DNA of 64,000 nucleotides from Agmasoma carcini (nom. nud.) (taxonomy: Eukaryota; Microsporidia; Thelohaniidae): assembly GCA_029232285.1 (NCBI GenBank), contig JAOXFI010000006.1:1-64000 (forward strand). The letters are read 5' to 3'. Of this stretch, positions 33,401 through 43,352 are shown piece after piece (the first letter of the stretch is position 1; the number at the start of each line of letters is the position of its first letter). The position numbers were made by a program, and so were the translations under genes. The notes beneath the pieces were generated by a model. The model saw only the letters and a program-made list of their open reading frames with translations. It had not been told where the DNA came from and searched no databases.

Positions 33401-34756
33401 ATCTGCTTTCCAACACCTCCAGGCCTCATTAAAACACTTAATCATTTCTTTATTGTTCCCAAGTTCATGTTTTATAATTCTTTTTGTAAGAACATCAATA
33501 TTAGAATCTTTACGTTGCTTTGTAAATCTCATATTGTATGTTAAATTTGGATATTTTGTTATGTATTCATCTAATTCAAGAATACCAGTGTCAGTGGTTG
33601 GTGTTATTATCTTTCCTCTACCATATAAAATCCTATGTGTTAAATTTTCAAGATTTTTATGAAGATTATTACCGTATCCCTCAAAAAAATTACATAGTAT
33701 TCTCCATTGTTCAACCCAGCAAATACTAGAAAATGATTTTTCTTTAAGCTTCTTTATATGTCTATAGATCCTATACTTATATCTATATATTTCTGTAAGC
33801 TTTCCAATATTAGTAAATAAATTTTTTAGATCCTTATTTAACTGAGGATAGTTTTTATCAATACTAGGCTTATTATTTACAAGATTTATCATTTCTGAGT
33901 CTTTTTCGTGCAATAAGTCAAAAACTGTTTTACTATTAAAAATACCGTTTTTTATGAAACAATCCATCACATTTTTAAGCAATTTGCAGTATTCTCTTAC
34001 TAAATTAAAGGATTGACCTAATTGTGATTTCTTTCTTTCCTTAGTTGTGATCTTTCTTAAGTACACAACATCAAATTCTTCATCCACCTTTAAAAAGCTT
34101 AATTTTTTATCATAAAGTACTTTGTTCAACAGTTTCATACCTTGAAGTAGTATAATAGAGCAAGCCTCGTACCATTTAACCTTAGTTTTGAGAAAAAAAC
34201 TTGATTTTTGAAAATCTTTTATCTTTCTAGCAAATTTTCTAGGTGATCTTCTTTTTTTATGTTTTTTAATAATTCTAAACTCGTTATTCATATGAACATG
34301 TTTGAGTAATGCAATATTTTTGGGTTTTTGTACTTTATTATCTACACTGTTCATTCCAAAGTAACTATTTAGTGAATCAGAGAAACTATCAGTTGTTTTT
34401 GTTCTTATATTTAAGGTTAGCTTATTATTCTCACAATCAAAATTATTGGGATGAAATATATTTTTGCTTCGCTTGAACACACATGGCTTAGAATTCTCCT
34501 GATTAGCTTTTATTATATGCGACCATCTCTCAAAATATTCAACTTTACTAATCTTATATTTATCTTTAACAAAAGATATTGAACCATTTATGTGATAAAC
34601 AAGATGTACCTTTTTGTTTGGCTGCCAAGGCATAGGAATGGAACTTAATAATGAGTATAATGACTCAGATAACAACGGAAGACTATGTATAGATGTTTTA
34701 TGATTTAATACCAATGCTTTAAGATGTTCTTTGGACATATTACAACACATCACCAT
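30491..34756 (-). CDS. PRP8: Pre-mRNA splicing factor Prp8, strongly compacted
   Basis: A 1421-residue Prp8, the central scaffold of the U5 snRNP that cradles the splicing active site. Family blocks appear in order. MSKEHLKALVLNHK and PMPWQPNKKVHLVYHINGSI (about 7-60) match the N-terminal '[20 protein letters not shown]'. LLKHVHMNNEFR is near 150. KVKWYEACSIILLQGMKLLN and TTKERKKSQLGQSFNLVREY (192-256), GKLTEIYRYKYRIYRHIKKL (318-337) and FNEAWRCWKADKP (442-454) follow. The reverse-transcriptase-like and linker region has RGINSKMPVRFHDEMFY and SRELGGLGMYSS. The endonuclease-like domain has LWWSPVLNTSNVYIGFK. A degenerate Jab1/MPN domain (about 1295-1400) begins LIPINVVKFCMRCFTG. Human Prp8 has 2335 residues; about 900 are missing, spread over many places including the C-terminal tail. 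The frame is intact. The ATG is followed by a second, MSKEH, six codons on. Confidence 0.93.
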   Translation of the reverse strand: MVMCCNMSKEHLKALVLNHKTSIHSLPLLSESLYSLLSSIPMPWQPNKKVHLVYHINGSISFVKDKYKISKVEYFERWSHIIKANQENSKPCVFKRSKNIFHPNNFDCENNKLTLNIRTKTTDSFSDSLNSYFGMNSVDNKVQKPKNIALLKHVHMNNEFRIIKKHKKRRSPRKFARKIKDFQKSSFFLKTKVKWYEACSIILLQGMKLLNKVLYDKKLSFLKVDEEFDVVYLRKITTKERKKSQLGQSFNLVREYCKLLKNVMDCFIKNGIFNSKTVFDLLHEKDSEMINLVNNKPSIDKNYPQLNKDLKNLFTNIGKLTEIYRYKYRIYRHIKKLKEKSFSSICWVEQWRILCNFFEGYGNNLHKNLENLTHRILYGRGKIITPTTDTGILELDEYITKYPNLTYNMRFTKQRKDSNIDVLTKRIIKHELGNNKEMIKCFNEAWRCWKADKPMIHDEFKKMIDFRSKIYIRCANIKSKRLDKKQLGKMARIYVKDEKKRQNLYLSSVPDIEKAVSFYLIARKIFENYKIELPKNIEFGKIIFTKRVFKDYGLKVKQDKGFCLYYDIDRDDNDVDEYINDYLEDHLVEISPKYVKSTNDISYMLEKGLSKDIKVYEIVDFEQNIDINILTRVLKIFIDPVLVDYVISRINCKIKYKDMEYNNNIGVIKGLAFAPFIYKIWLLILDKIIFSNVEILQRIRNKIYIIGRGVDHSMDSMFGKLRVVNTFTLTTNSRFVYESYHVHFKSPTDLTYAPSKVVISEFLNSLNFPKDSNFLDISNKWNNLFLKFYIEFGCFDCIKDGERIVKDNIKRGINSKMPVRFHDEMFYCSRELGGLGMYSSNFINDFITPKYHYKCDEYYKKYTRKNYLPKIVNENMFKDAYFDKVHHFYGGSSKILEKTLFPCTKIEYKNLFTKKSIVNRNIKKGYEKISNRMFILWWSPVLNTSNVYIGFKTKVEHTNIEMYGKLSSLKLCYVQVFRSRLYERIETEIINLIGSYLKDFEVVNGNNYNSREQFVCKKKIYLNVMWCCYADRKLESGDGVRIDVDLCYGGVCITGKQHIDGYKQFEDALTRFIDKNYLINIMRERIRRILDIDDMSDMLTEIELLNVDAIVELYNDLCFLFDVKTGNLYQFSIFDHKKINRFSKAFNFLEKKANDLNLDSFGVEKEFFNFTSTQLSNLNFKINPIDINLHILKENKKIQNLYRKCDSKSTNFNRMRVILHGIKLKIVKPSIYDENSDNWDDIALNIKRLIENKNGLTGSVRNSVEFKNRSVLSTWYSKMINYYQNHGKIVKNGENGVLIPINVVKFCMRCFTGLVEYKIYVISLKPFEVLVIPKERSHELFLEVIGIISYEEEENWEGMQIILNDEIVVKTMKKGTNCKMEWYLTEELGKIKLYEKTKEDFVTRKAVSQKFDDFIKSTKNI

Positions 34757-35079
34757 GAAATATTTTTTTGTTTATGTTTTATTTAAATACACCAACTTAG
34801 AGTCAAATATTTCATTAGGAAGCATTAGCTTTAGTGAAAAGAGCCTTCCTCTTGATCTAAAGGTCAATCCAAACTATTAATATCTGATCATATAATTTGT
34901 ATCTAATGATATAGTAAAAGTTCAACAAATGTCTTAATTATTATATCAAAACATATTAGAATTTGTGTGGTAGGGTAGGATGATTTTAACATAGTTTGGA
35001 TGTTTTGTAATTATCAATTTTTTTATTAAAATTTTAACTAAAATAATTAAAAAAAGGTTTATTTGTCCAATATGCTTGA
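34757..35079. other. Spacer upstream of PRP8
   Basis: AT-rich. A weak AATATTT string just before the PRP8 ATG stands in for the usual AAATTT motif. No gene seen. Confidence 0.5.
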
Positions 35080-35575
35080 TCAGACATAAGGTAGTATCGA
35101 TTGAAGACCCCTCCGCTTATTTTCACGGGTTTTTTTACAAAGAATCTTAATTAACAATATACTTTTACCATAGGGAGAAAAGGCGAATCAGCATGTAAAA
35201 ATTCTTAAATCAAACAACAATAATAAAAGGGACGGAAAGCGGGGATAATGACCATACACTATTCGTGCTTCGGTAAAAAAATTATTATCATCCTAGATTG
35301 TGACAGTAAGACTTTAAAGACACCATACTATATTGTAGCTGGGTTTAGTGCTATTACGCACACCAACCAGCTTATATCTTCGAGATCCTGAAGTGACATT
35401 TCCTTATCAATAGAGAAGAGGTGTCTGTTTATCGACTGCAAACCACTTTCCCCAGAGTGAACAAGATTATCCGTATCCCCACGACCCGCTTTAGCCCAAT
35501 TAGCCGTTGTTTCTAACGTTACCACTCTGCACCACGTGGAGGTCTGGACTAATCTCAAAGCTAAAAATTAAACTA
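35080..35575. repeat. Dispersed repeat, copy 1 (compact)
   Basis: Less AT-rich than its surroundings and similar to two blocks near 44650-44835 and 45665-45955. Block L includes ACAAAGAATCTTAA, AAATCAAACAA and CATACACTATT. Block R includes CCAATTAGCCGTTGTTTC, AACGTTACC and GCACCA(C/A)GTGGA. In this copy L and R are about 20 bases apart. A 76-codon minus-strand open frame in R (35328-35558) is broken in the other copy, so I do not call it a gene. The nature of the element is unknown; an old retroelement fragment or structured RNA remnant are both possible. Confidence 0.75.
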
Positions 35576-35631
35576 TTTTATTATAAAAGTACATCTTCAA
35601 CAATATTTAAATAAAAAATCAAAACTTAAAT

Positions 35632-37452
35632 TTATTCATCCTTTAACTGCTCTTCAAAGACCCTTCTGAAAATCAAACGTCTAATCTTAAAAGTTGATGA
35701 AACAAGGTCTGTATTATATTCTCCAAACTTCATATTAACAACAATAACTTTTGATGGTATTTCAAAACGTCGTATCTTCTTCTCTTCTGATAATTTCTTT
35801 GCCCTCTTTAACACCAATTCTTCAACCTCTTGATTAGATAAAGTCTTCCCAACATATTCAACAATTGCTGCCAATTTATTTCCTTTACCAATGTTAGTTA
35901 TAAAAACATCATCAATGGGTGTACCTTTAATTCCATTTTCAATATTACTTGGCACAATGTACTCTCCAAATGATGTCTTAAAGATATCCTTTAGCCTATC
36001 AACTATATAAAATCTACCATCCACTTCTTTTGCAATATCACCAGTCTTTAACCATCCTTCTTCATCAAATAAATTCTTGTTAGCTTCATCATTTTTGAAG
36101 TAACCAGATGTTATTGATGGGCCTTTCATAAGAATCTGACCAACATCATTGGGGAAATCTTCCTCTTTACGTAGCTTAATTTGAATTGTTGGGAATGGTT
36201 CACCCACCGTCTCAAAATCATAACAATCAGATGGTTTTATAATATTTGCTGCAGCACCTTCTGTTTGACCATATCCTTGAATAAAATGTACAGAGAAAAC
36301 TGACTGAATAAATTGCAACAAATCTTTGTCACAAGCTGCACCACCAACAAATCCAAATCTAAAATTACCTCCAAATTCGGCTGAAATTCTAGAAAAAATG
36401 ATAGGATCAAATATGAAGTTTTTAAAAAAGCCAAACCTTTGTAATTTGCTTTTAAGAAACACACCTATCTTGAACAATCCCTTTACAAACATACCTTTGT
36501 TATTGATTTTTTCTTCAATACCTATTTTAAATTTCTCTAAAACCCTTGGGACGGCTGGGAAAAAAGTTGGTTTGATAATCTTAAAGTCTTCAGCGATTAA
36601 ATCAATTTTGCCTCTAAAGAAGCAAACTCTTCCATAATTTGCCACAACCAGCAAAAACAAACATCTTTCCAACACGTGAGGTAAAGGCAGATAAGACATG
36701 TAGACATCGCCATCCCTAAAATCAATATATAATTTACCTCCCTTAGCTTGTTGAAAGCCTAAAATAGTTGTCATTAAATTATGATGGGTAAGAACGACAC
36801 CCTTTGGATGATCACCACTTGTACCACTGGTGTAGCAAATTGTAGCGACAGATTCTTTAGTAGGCCTTTCCCTTGTGGCTGAATTAATTTCTGACTTAAG
36901 AATATCAGAAAGGAAGTAAACCTTTACACCTAGCTGTGAGTATAACTCAGATGCCTCCGAAGAATCATCCATCAATATTAAATGTTCAATACCTATGTCT
37001 TGAGTATTAGATAGGACATCTCTGTATAAAGTTAAGGCCTTTTGCTCTGACACGAATAGTATTTTAATTTCTGTCTGTTGTAATACAAATTTTAAAGATT
37101 TTGGACTGAATGTAGAATATAAAGGGCAATTTATACAACCAGACTTGTATGAAGCATATTCAGTTGCGACCCATTCTGTTCTATTCGATGAATAAATACC
37201 GATTATGTCGCCAGGATTTGATATTTCTTGAAGGAATGAAGCGATAGTGTTAAACATGTTTGTAAATTGTTCTCCATTGATATAAACAGTTTGATTATCA
37301 ATGATCTGACCAAAGACGGGTTTATCTTTCATAAGATTCATTCTATGCTCCATAAGATCCAATAAAGTCTCACAACCATACTTTTCCTTGATATCATCAG
37401 AGTAATATTGACTTTTATAGATTTTTTCTTTCATCTCTTCACTAAACAACAT
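35632..37452 (-). CDS. Long-chain acyl-CoA synthetase
   Basis: A 606-residue AMP-forming acyl-CoA synthetase that activates long-chain fatty acids to acyl-CoA using ATP, feeding lipid synthesis or uptake. The AMP-binding P-loop is YTSGTSGDHPKGVVLTHHN (207-225). GYGQTEGA is the substrate/adenylate motif, GWLKTGDIA the hinge-side motif with its catalytic Asp, and DRLKDIFKTSFGEYIVPSNI the family's fatty-acid synthetase signature, with K replaced by F/G context in the usual 'KNSGGEYI' spot. The length is somewhat short of yeast Faa proteins (about 700). No transmembrane N-terminus is visible. Two AAATTT-type strings lie upstream of the ATG. The neighbour past its 3' end is the dispersed repeat. 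Confidence 0.93.
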   Translation of the reverse strand: MLFSEEMKEKIYKSQYYSDDIKEKYGCETLLDLMEHRMNLMKDKPVFGQIIDNQTVYINGEQFTNMFNTIASFLQEISNPGDIIGIYSSNRTEWVATEYASYKSGCINCPLYSTFSPKSLKFVLQQTEIKILFVSEQKALTLYRDVLSNTQDIGIEHLILMDDSSEASELYSQLGVKVYFLSDILKSEINSATRERPTKESVATICYTSGTSGDHPKGVVLTHHNLMTTILGFQQAKGGKLYIDFRDGDVYMSYLPLPHVLERCLFLLVVANYGRVCFFRGKIDLIAEDFKIIKPTFFPAVPRVLEKFKIGIEEKINNKGMFVKGLFKIGVFLKSKLQRFGFFKNFIFDPIIFSRISAEFGGNFRFGFVGGAACDKDLLQFIQSVFSVHFIQGYGQTEGAAANIIKPSDCYDFETVGEPFPTIQIKLRKEEDFPNDVGQILMKGPSITSGYFKNDEANKNLFDEEGWLKTGDIAKEVDGRFYIVDRLKDIFKTSFGEYIVPSNIENGIKGTPIDDVFITNIGKGNKLAAIVEYVGKTLSNQEVEELVLKRAKKLSEEKKIRRFEIPSKVIVVNMKFGEYNTDLVSSTFKIRRLIFRRVFEEQLKDE

Positions 37453-39265
37453 GGCTGATTAAAAAATTTTTGATAAAATTTTATTGTGATACAGAGTAAC
37501 AGAACATTAAATCTTGTTATAAGAAATTAGTATGTTTCACATGGACAATATATTCACAATATAATAATTTTATATGTACAAGGGCTTTTTAAATACTAAA
37601 TTCAATGTTTATACTTGTATTTATCAACCATCATAATAATATTTATTTTTCATATATTTCAATTTTAAAATATTATTTATATTTGTTTGTAGTGTTATGT
37701 TTAAAATAGAATTAAATTAATATTGAAAAGGTACTTTGAAGGCCATAAAAAACAATAATATTGTTTATAAGGAGTGTTATGGTAAAATATAAACACTAAT
37801 TGATAAATGTTGTATAATAGTGTAGGATCATCAGCTAATGTTCACATATAAGCATAAAATATAGATAGCGTGTTTAACCTTGAACGTAATCAAATAATAT
37901 TCTCGTTTAAGACCTATCGATGATTGTATTTATTTTAAGGTATGTTAAATATAAATCATAAAATGACAATGTAAAAAATATAACTGAAAATTGCTTTATT
38001 CAAATTAACACTCTTATTAAAATATTTGCATTGGGCTGCAAAGATCTGAAAAATAAAAGGATTAACCAATTTATTATAGAAGATGATAGTCCTAAAATTA
38101 TTTCAAGAAAAATCTACGTGATACACACTAGGATAAAACGTATGGTGGGTTGAATAATGTGACTCAGCATAAACACCAATAAAAGCTAACACCCTAACCC
38201 AAACATCACAGGGAATACCTCCAGCACAATTTCAAGTGTAAAAAGTATAGGAAAGTTATTGAATATCACCTTATCAAGAATCAGTTGAATATGATGATAT
38301 AGTCAGTACAAACTGTTACCGGATAAAGTACATGAATTATACATTTTAATGTAGGGTATAAAAGGAATTTAATAAATTTGACGAAAAAATAATTTTTTTT
38401 GAGAAGGACTAAGTATGGTTCTTGAAGTGTATACGTTAACACAAACAAACCCCTTTAAAGCAAGTTGTTCCGATTTACGGTTGTAAATATACTGATGATC
38501 CTGATGGACTCTATTTACTTAATTCACAAATAGTCAAAAATCTAGTATTCTCTATTAAATAAACCGTGATGAACGTATAATCGGTGTGCAAAACCAATAT
38601 TCATTGCTCTTGTAGTTATAGACATGTTGATTTGATATTTCTATACGTTTTTACAATTCTGTAATAATAAGTAGATTAAATAAATCATTTTAACATAATA
38701 TTCATATCAATCAGATTAGCCTTAAAATATTTTTTGATCTAAGACAAATAACAATAATTTTTATGAATTGAACTATTTACTAGCATAACCATTCTTAAGT
38801 CATAAAAAAATACATTATTCAATTTTTAATTTTTTATATTTTTTTCTGATGTTCCATCTGTGAGATTAAAACCAATCACATGGCAATAATATGTGATTCA
38901 GGTTAACCTGTAAATCTTAGACCTCCTAAATAAAGTAAAATCATATATGATTAAGCCTATAAGGCTTATCACCTATCCTTAACAAATCATTATTATATTT
39001 GAATATAACATATAATATATTTCATACATGGTGATACCTTTGATTTATATTGATCACATTATCTGCAACATGCCTAGTTTATATCATTTTTACTCTTATC
39101 TATCTCAATATTTCCTTATGTATATAAAATTTTTTTCAAAAATTACAAAATTTGTTTTCTTCATAGAGATGTCAATAATTAATGACAGATGTCAACAAAA
39201 CAACAAATATAAAAGGTTCGCCTCCTTTTATTTATCTAATTTTTTACCCTGTAAATTTTAAATCC
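37453..39265. other. 1.8-kb spacer, no recognisable gene
   Basis: AT-rich with short frames only. I saw no transposase or reverse transcriptase motifs, though the centre (about 38090-38560) is less AT-rich than the edges and may be an old repeat. The immediate upstream region of the next gene includes AAATTTTAAATCC before its ATG. Confidence 0.4.
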
Positions 39266-39733
39266 ATGGACGAGCGAAATACGATTGCTGGAGTTGGTAG
39301 GAAATTGGTTAGATACAGAAATTTATATGTTGAAAAATGTAAAGATTTTAAAGATACACTCCTGTATATTTTGAATGATGGTGATCTTTCAGGGACTAGG
39401 AATAAGGCACGTATTACTAAGAGGTGTTATAATAAGATTGATAATATGCTTTCCAAGTTTAGGTCTGATATAGTTGATTATATTAAGAATGAGGTAAACT
39501 ATATATTCAAGGGAAACTTTCGAAATAGCATTAGTATTTATAGCAAAGGGAATAAAAGGTTTTCTAAGGCAGTTGTTGACCTGTTAGAAACGTACTACAC
39601 TGCTAATATATACCCTACTGAAGCTGAGAAGCGTGTTATAGCAAGTACTTGTCAAATAAGTGTAAAACAGGTCAATAATTGGTTTACGAATAAAAGAAAC
39701 AGAAGCAAAGTGTCTCGTGATTATTATTATTAA
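39266..39733 (+). CDS. Homeodomain transcription factor
   Basis: A 155-residue protein with a C-terminal homeodomain. FSKAVVDLLETYYTANIYPT and the recognition helix ISVKQVNNWFTNKRNRSK give the canonical W48, F49, N51 and R53 at the spacing of a standard 60-residue domain, without the three-residue TALE insertion. The VNNWFxNKRxR helix itself is, however, like that of TALE and fungal mating-type homeodomains. The N-terminal part (MDERNTIAGVGRKLVRYRN) is basic and helical with no known domain. The open frame extends 28 codons upstream, but the ATG at 39266 is directly preceded by AAATTTTAAATCC, so I chose it. Microsporidia encode several small homeodomain proteins, some near a proposed mating-type-like locus. 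No second homeobox is adjacent here. Confidence 0.82.
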   Translation: MDERNTIAGVGRKLVRYRNLYVEKCKDFKDTLLYILNDGDLSGTRNKARITKRCYNKIDNMLSKFRSDIVDYIKNEVNYIFKGNFRNSISIYSKGNKRFSKAVVDLLETYYTANIYPTEAEKRVIASTCQISVKQVNNWFTNKRNRSKVSRDYYY

Positions 39734-40458
39734 ATTTTTGTTTTAATTGTTTAATTATTAGTGATGAAATCATAAATAGTTCTATCATTGGTGAGAATTA
39801 TATACATATACCCCTATTCGGATAATGGTTAGGAAGTGATTTTTTAATATTTGATCAATTGAAAACTTTTGATAGGTGCTGATAGGATAGATCATTTGTA
39901 TATGATTAACAAAGAAGGTATATACTTTGATAAGCATGTATCTTCAATTTTAAACATCTTATCTTACTTTACCGCTATTATAAAAGGGAAAATGCTTGTT
40001 ATAAATTGAAGGCTTTCTCAATCAACTAACAATATCAAAGACGAGCATTTAGTCTTCATATTCGATATTTAATTGTCCAATGTGTTAAATATGCAACCTT
40101 AATCAATCTCTAAGGTTTAATCAGTAATAATTATGATTTGACTTAAAAATTATTTATAAACTAAAAATCAATAATAAAATTAAATTTATGATATAATGAA
40201 GAGAAATATTAAATTATGATCATAAAAAACCACCAAAACGTATTTATTTGCTTCTAATGTAGTAATATTTCAATAAATAATATATTTATCAAATCATTAG
40301 CTCTATTTATACATTAAGCACAATTATATTAACTATTGATTAAATATTTTATCTATAAATATTATGTGTATAAAAAATAGTCATTTTTTTAAATAAATAG
40401 AATAAGTGATTCGGAAATTTATGCATTTGAAATTTAAAAAGTTTGAAAATTTTTAGCA
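39734..40458. other. Spacer between homeodomain gene and MSH6
   Basis: About 725 AT-rich bases, no gene. AAATTT at 40447-40452 precedes the MSH6 ATG by six bases. Confidence 0.5.
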
Positions 40459-43284
40459 ATGTCAGAAAAACCAAAGGATTTGCTAAAGTACTTTAGTCCA
40501 GTGTCTAAAAAGGCAGAAAGTACCATAGAAGGTGATAATAACCAAGAGTGCAATGAAAAGGTTTACGAATTACAGTCAGACCCTTTGTTTCAAGACAATT
40601 CAAAGAATGAATCCTTTAGTGGTAGCATACCAGACTGTCTATTTGATGACGAATCTAACTATTCACAGAGTGCTGATAGTGCTATAAAAAGGACCAGAAA
40701 ATCTGAAAGTAAGTATGCTGATGTCTCTCTATATGATGATGAGTTCGAAAGTATGATGAATTCCAGCACTATAATCAAGAAGACAAAGGATGAAAAACGA
40801 TATGAGTTTATGGTTGATCTACGTGATAAAAACAAAATACCAAAAGGTGAACCAGGATATGATCCTACAACCTTGTACATACCTGAAAAATATTATAAAA
40901 GATTCACTCCATTTGAAAAACAATTCTGGGACATAAAGAAGAACTATTTTGACACCGTCATATTCTTCAAGAAGGGCATGTTCTATGAATTATATGAAAA
41001 TGACGCACTTATTGCTAATGAGCTACTTGACCTCAAAATAGCTGATCGTGTCAATATGAAAATGGCTGGCTTTCCTGATAAGTCTTATGATTTATATGCT
41101 ATGAAGTTTCTTGAAAGAGGCTATAAAATAGGAAGGGTTGATCAAAATGAAAACTCTATCAGTAAACGTATGCGTGAAAAAAATACCAAAAAAGATAAAG
41201 TAATTGTTAGAGAACTTAAGGAAGTGATTACAACAGGCACAATCTATAATAATGAGTATTTACGCTCTTTTCTACCAATTTATATTGGTGTGATCGTCCA
41301 AAATGACTGTTGTCCTTATGAGACGTGTTCTGGTATCTTCCACTTCTCCATGCTTCTTTATGACTGCAGCGTTAACACAATTTTCACTAAAACATTCTGT
41401 GATGATGAAAATTTAGCAAATCTTAAAACAATTTTTTTTCAACATGATATTAGAGAACTGATCTCAAGCCAAGGAATACGTTGGTTTAAGGATATAACAA
41501 TTGTAAAGCCAGATGATGCACCAATAGCTCATAAATTTGATTTTATATTCTCTAATGATGGCGAACATCTATGCTTTACATACCTCTACAACTATATGTC
41601 TAAATTAAAACGTCAATCATCATTAAAGAATGCTAAAGTTGAGCCAATTTCTGATAAAAGTATATTAACTTATCTGGATGGTTCTACATTAGAAAATTTG
41701 GACATACTTAGAAACAATGGTGACTTTTCTTCTGATAAAACTTTCTTCAAAAGCATTAACTTCTGTAGAACACCTTTTGGTCAAAGATTGTTGAAGCAGT
41801 GGACAGTAGCACCACTGATAAAAGAGGATTTGATTGTTAATAGACGAAAATTAAGTTTTTTATTTGAATCCACTGATTGTAGCTCGTTATATACAAAGCT
41901 AGATGAAATTGGTGATTTAGAGCGTATTTTTTCTCGTCTTAATAATTTTAATCCAACTCTTAAGGATTTAAAATCTTTCTTGCTTGCAAGTTCAGCCTGT
42001 ATTGAATTCCTTAAAGAGTTAAGCGATTATTTGACTGCCTTGAAAGCACGGGATGTGACAAGCTCTGATTTCAATGATGTCAAATATTACGAATTGTTTA
42101 TTTCTGACAGAAAATGTGAATGTAACACCATCAAAGAAGACATAGAAACAATATTAATAAAATTCAATGATCTTTATAAGATTGAGAGGAATGAGATAGT
42201 TCCAATGTCTAAAGATGATGAACTTTGTATTCTTAATGAAACCTTTAATGATATTGATCAAAAACTTAAAATGTTTTTAGATCAGTTAAAAGCTGATTTA
42301 AATGTACCTGAACTTAAGTATAGAAATATTGGCAAGGATATTTTTATGGTTGAAGCTGCTAAAGGTGTTAAAATGCCAAGTGAATTTACAGTAATAACTA
42401 CGACCAAGGCTGTAAATCGTTATATGTCACCTTCATTAAAGAAATTGGTGATAGAGAGGGAAGAAATTGAGGAACGAATTTTTCAAAGCCAGGAGACTGT
42501 TCTTAAACGAGCAATTGAATATTTCCTTCCTTGTTTTATGAATATTCATAATCTTATAACTTATGTATCATCAATTGACTGTGCAATATCATATTCTGAC
42601 TTCTATAGGAAGAATTTGTGTGTTTTACCAAAGTTTACAAATAAGTTAATTTTAAAGAATTTCACCAATCCAGTCTATCCTGATTATGTAAAAAATGACT
42701 TTATTCCAAATAATAAATTTTCCTTTATCACAGGCCCAAATATGGGAGGTAAGTCAACCACTTTAAGGTCAATTACACTAAATATCTTACTGGCACAGAT
42801 GGGGATGCGAGTGCTATGTGATTATATGGAACTTCCTGTCTTTGATGGTATTTTTACAAGAATTGGTGCATCTGATTCATTAGCAAAGGGTGAGTCTACA
42901 TTTCAAATTGAGTTAAATGAGGCGTCTAAGATACTTAACAGATCAACAGAAAAGACTTTTGTTATTATTGATGAGCTTGGTAGGGGTACCTCAACTAAAG
43001 ATGGGAAGGCCATAGCACATGCTGTAGTGGATTATTTGATACAAAATAGATGTTATACTCTTTTCAGTACTCATTACCATGGCTTGGTTGAAGAGATTGA
43101 TAATGTATCTAAGTATTATGTTAAATTTATGACAAAGGGGTGTGATATTGTATTTCTATATAAGTTGTGTGAAGGTATTTGTAATTCTTCACATGGTCTT
43201 TATGTAGCCAGGATGGCAGGCATACCTGATTCCATTATTGAAAGAGCATTTGAAATTAGGAAGAGTCTTTATGAAAATAAATAA
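40459..43284 (+). CDS. MSH6: DNA mismatch repair protein Msh6
   Basis: A 941-residue MutS homologue of the Msh6 type, which pairs with Msh2 to recognise base mismatches and small loops. The N-terminus has a degenerate PCNA-binding box (KDLLKYFSP, lacking the Gln), then an acidic disordered tail. The mismatch-binding domain has the key F175-Y-E177 in KGMFYELYEND, then KMAGFP and RGYKIGRVDQNE, as in Msh6. The lever and clamp regions follow. The ATPase has Walker A GPNMGGKST at 759-767, then GASDSLAKGESTFQIELNE, the Walker B FVIIDELGRGTST and FSTHYHGLVEE. Human MSH6 has 1360 residues, yeast 1242; shortening is mostly in the N-terminal tail. The F-x-E motif also occurs in bacterial MutS and Msh1, but the PIP-like N-terminus and overall form favour Msh6. 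Next gene starts 68 bases downstream. Confidence 0.93.
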   Translation: MSEKPKDLLKYFSPVSKKAESTIEGDNNQECNEKVYELQSDPLFQDNSKNESFSGSIPDCLFDDESNYSQSADSAIKRTRKSESKYADVSLYDDEFESMMNSSTIIKKTKDEKRYEFMVDLRDKNKIPKGEPGYDPTTLYIPEKYYKRFTPFEKQFWDIKKNYFDTVIFFKKGMFYELYENDALIANELLDLKIADRVNMKMAGFPDKSYDLYAMKFLERGYKIGRVDQNENSISKRMREKNTKKDKVIVRELKEVITTGTIYNNEYLRSFLPIYIGVIVQNDCCPYETCSGIFHFSMLLYDCSVNTIFTKTFCDDENLANLKTIFFQHDIRELISSQGIRWFKDITIVKPDDAPIAHKFDFIFSNDGEHLCFTYLYNYMSKLKRQSSLKNAKVEPISDKSILTYLDGSTLENLDILRNNGDFSSDKTFFKSINFCRTPFGQRLLKQWTVAPLIKEDLIVNRRKLSFLFESTDCSSLYTKLDEIGDLERIFSRLNNFNPTLKDLKSFLLASSACIEFLKELSDYLTALKARDVTSSDFNDVKYYELFISDRKCECNTIKEDIETILIKFNDLYKIERNEIVPMSKDDELCILNETFNDIDQKLKMFLDQLKADLNVPELKYRNIGKDIFMVEAAKGVKMPSEFTVITTTKAVNRYMSPSLKKLVIEREEIEERIFQSQETVLKRAIEYFLPCFMNIHNLITYVSSIDCAISYSDFYRKNLCVLPKFTNKLILKNFTNPVYPDYVKNDFIPNNKFSFITGPNMGGKSTTLRSITLNILLAQMGMRVLCDYMELPVFDGIFTRIGASDSLAKGESTFQIELNEASKILNRSTEKTFVIIDELGRGTSTKDGKAIAHAVVDYLIQNRCYTLFSTHYHGLVEEIDNVSKYYVKFMTKGCDIVFLYKLCEGICNSSHGLYVARMAGIPDSIIERAFEIRKSLYENK

Positions 43285-43352
43285 TAATATTAATTTTTTA
43301 AACTTAATTTTGTATTTTTGTTTGGTTTATATTTTTTAATATTTCTAACCTT

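Noticed and set aside
35328..35558. 76-codon minus-strand open frame
   Set aside because: It lies in a dispersed repeat and is broken in the second copy, with no ATG-proximal AAATTT signal.
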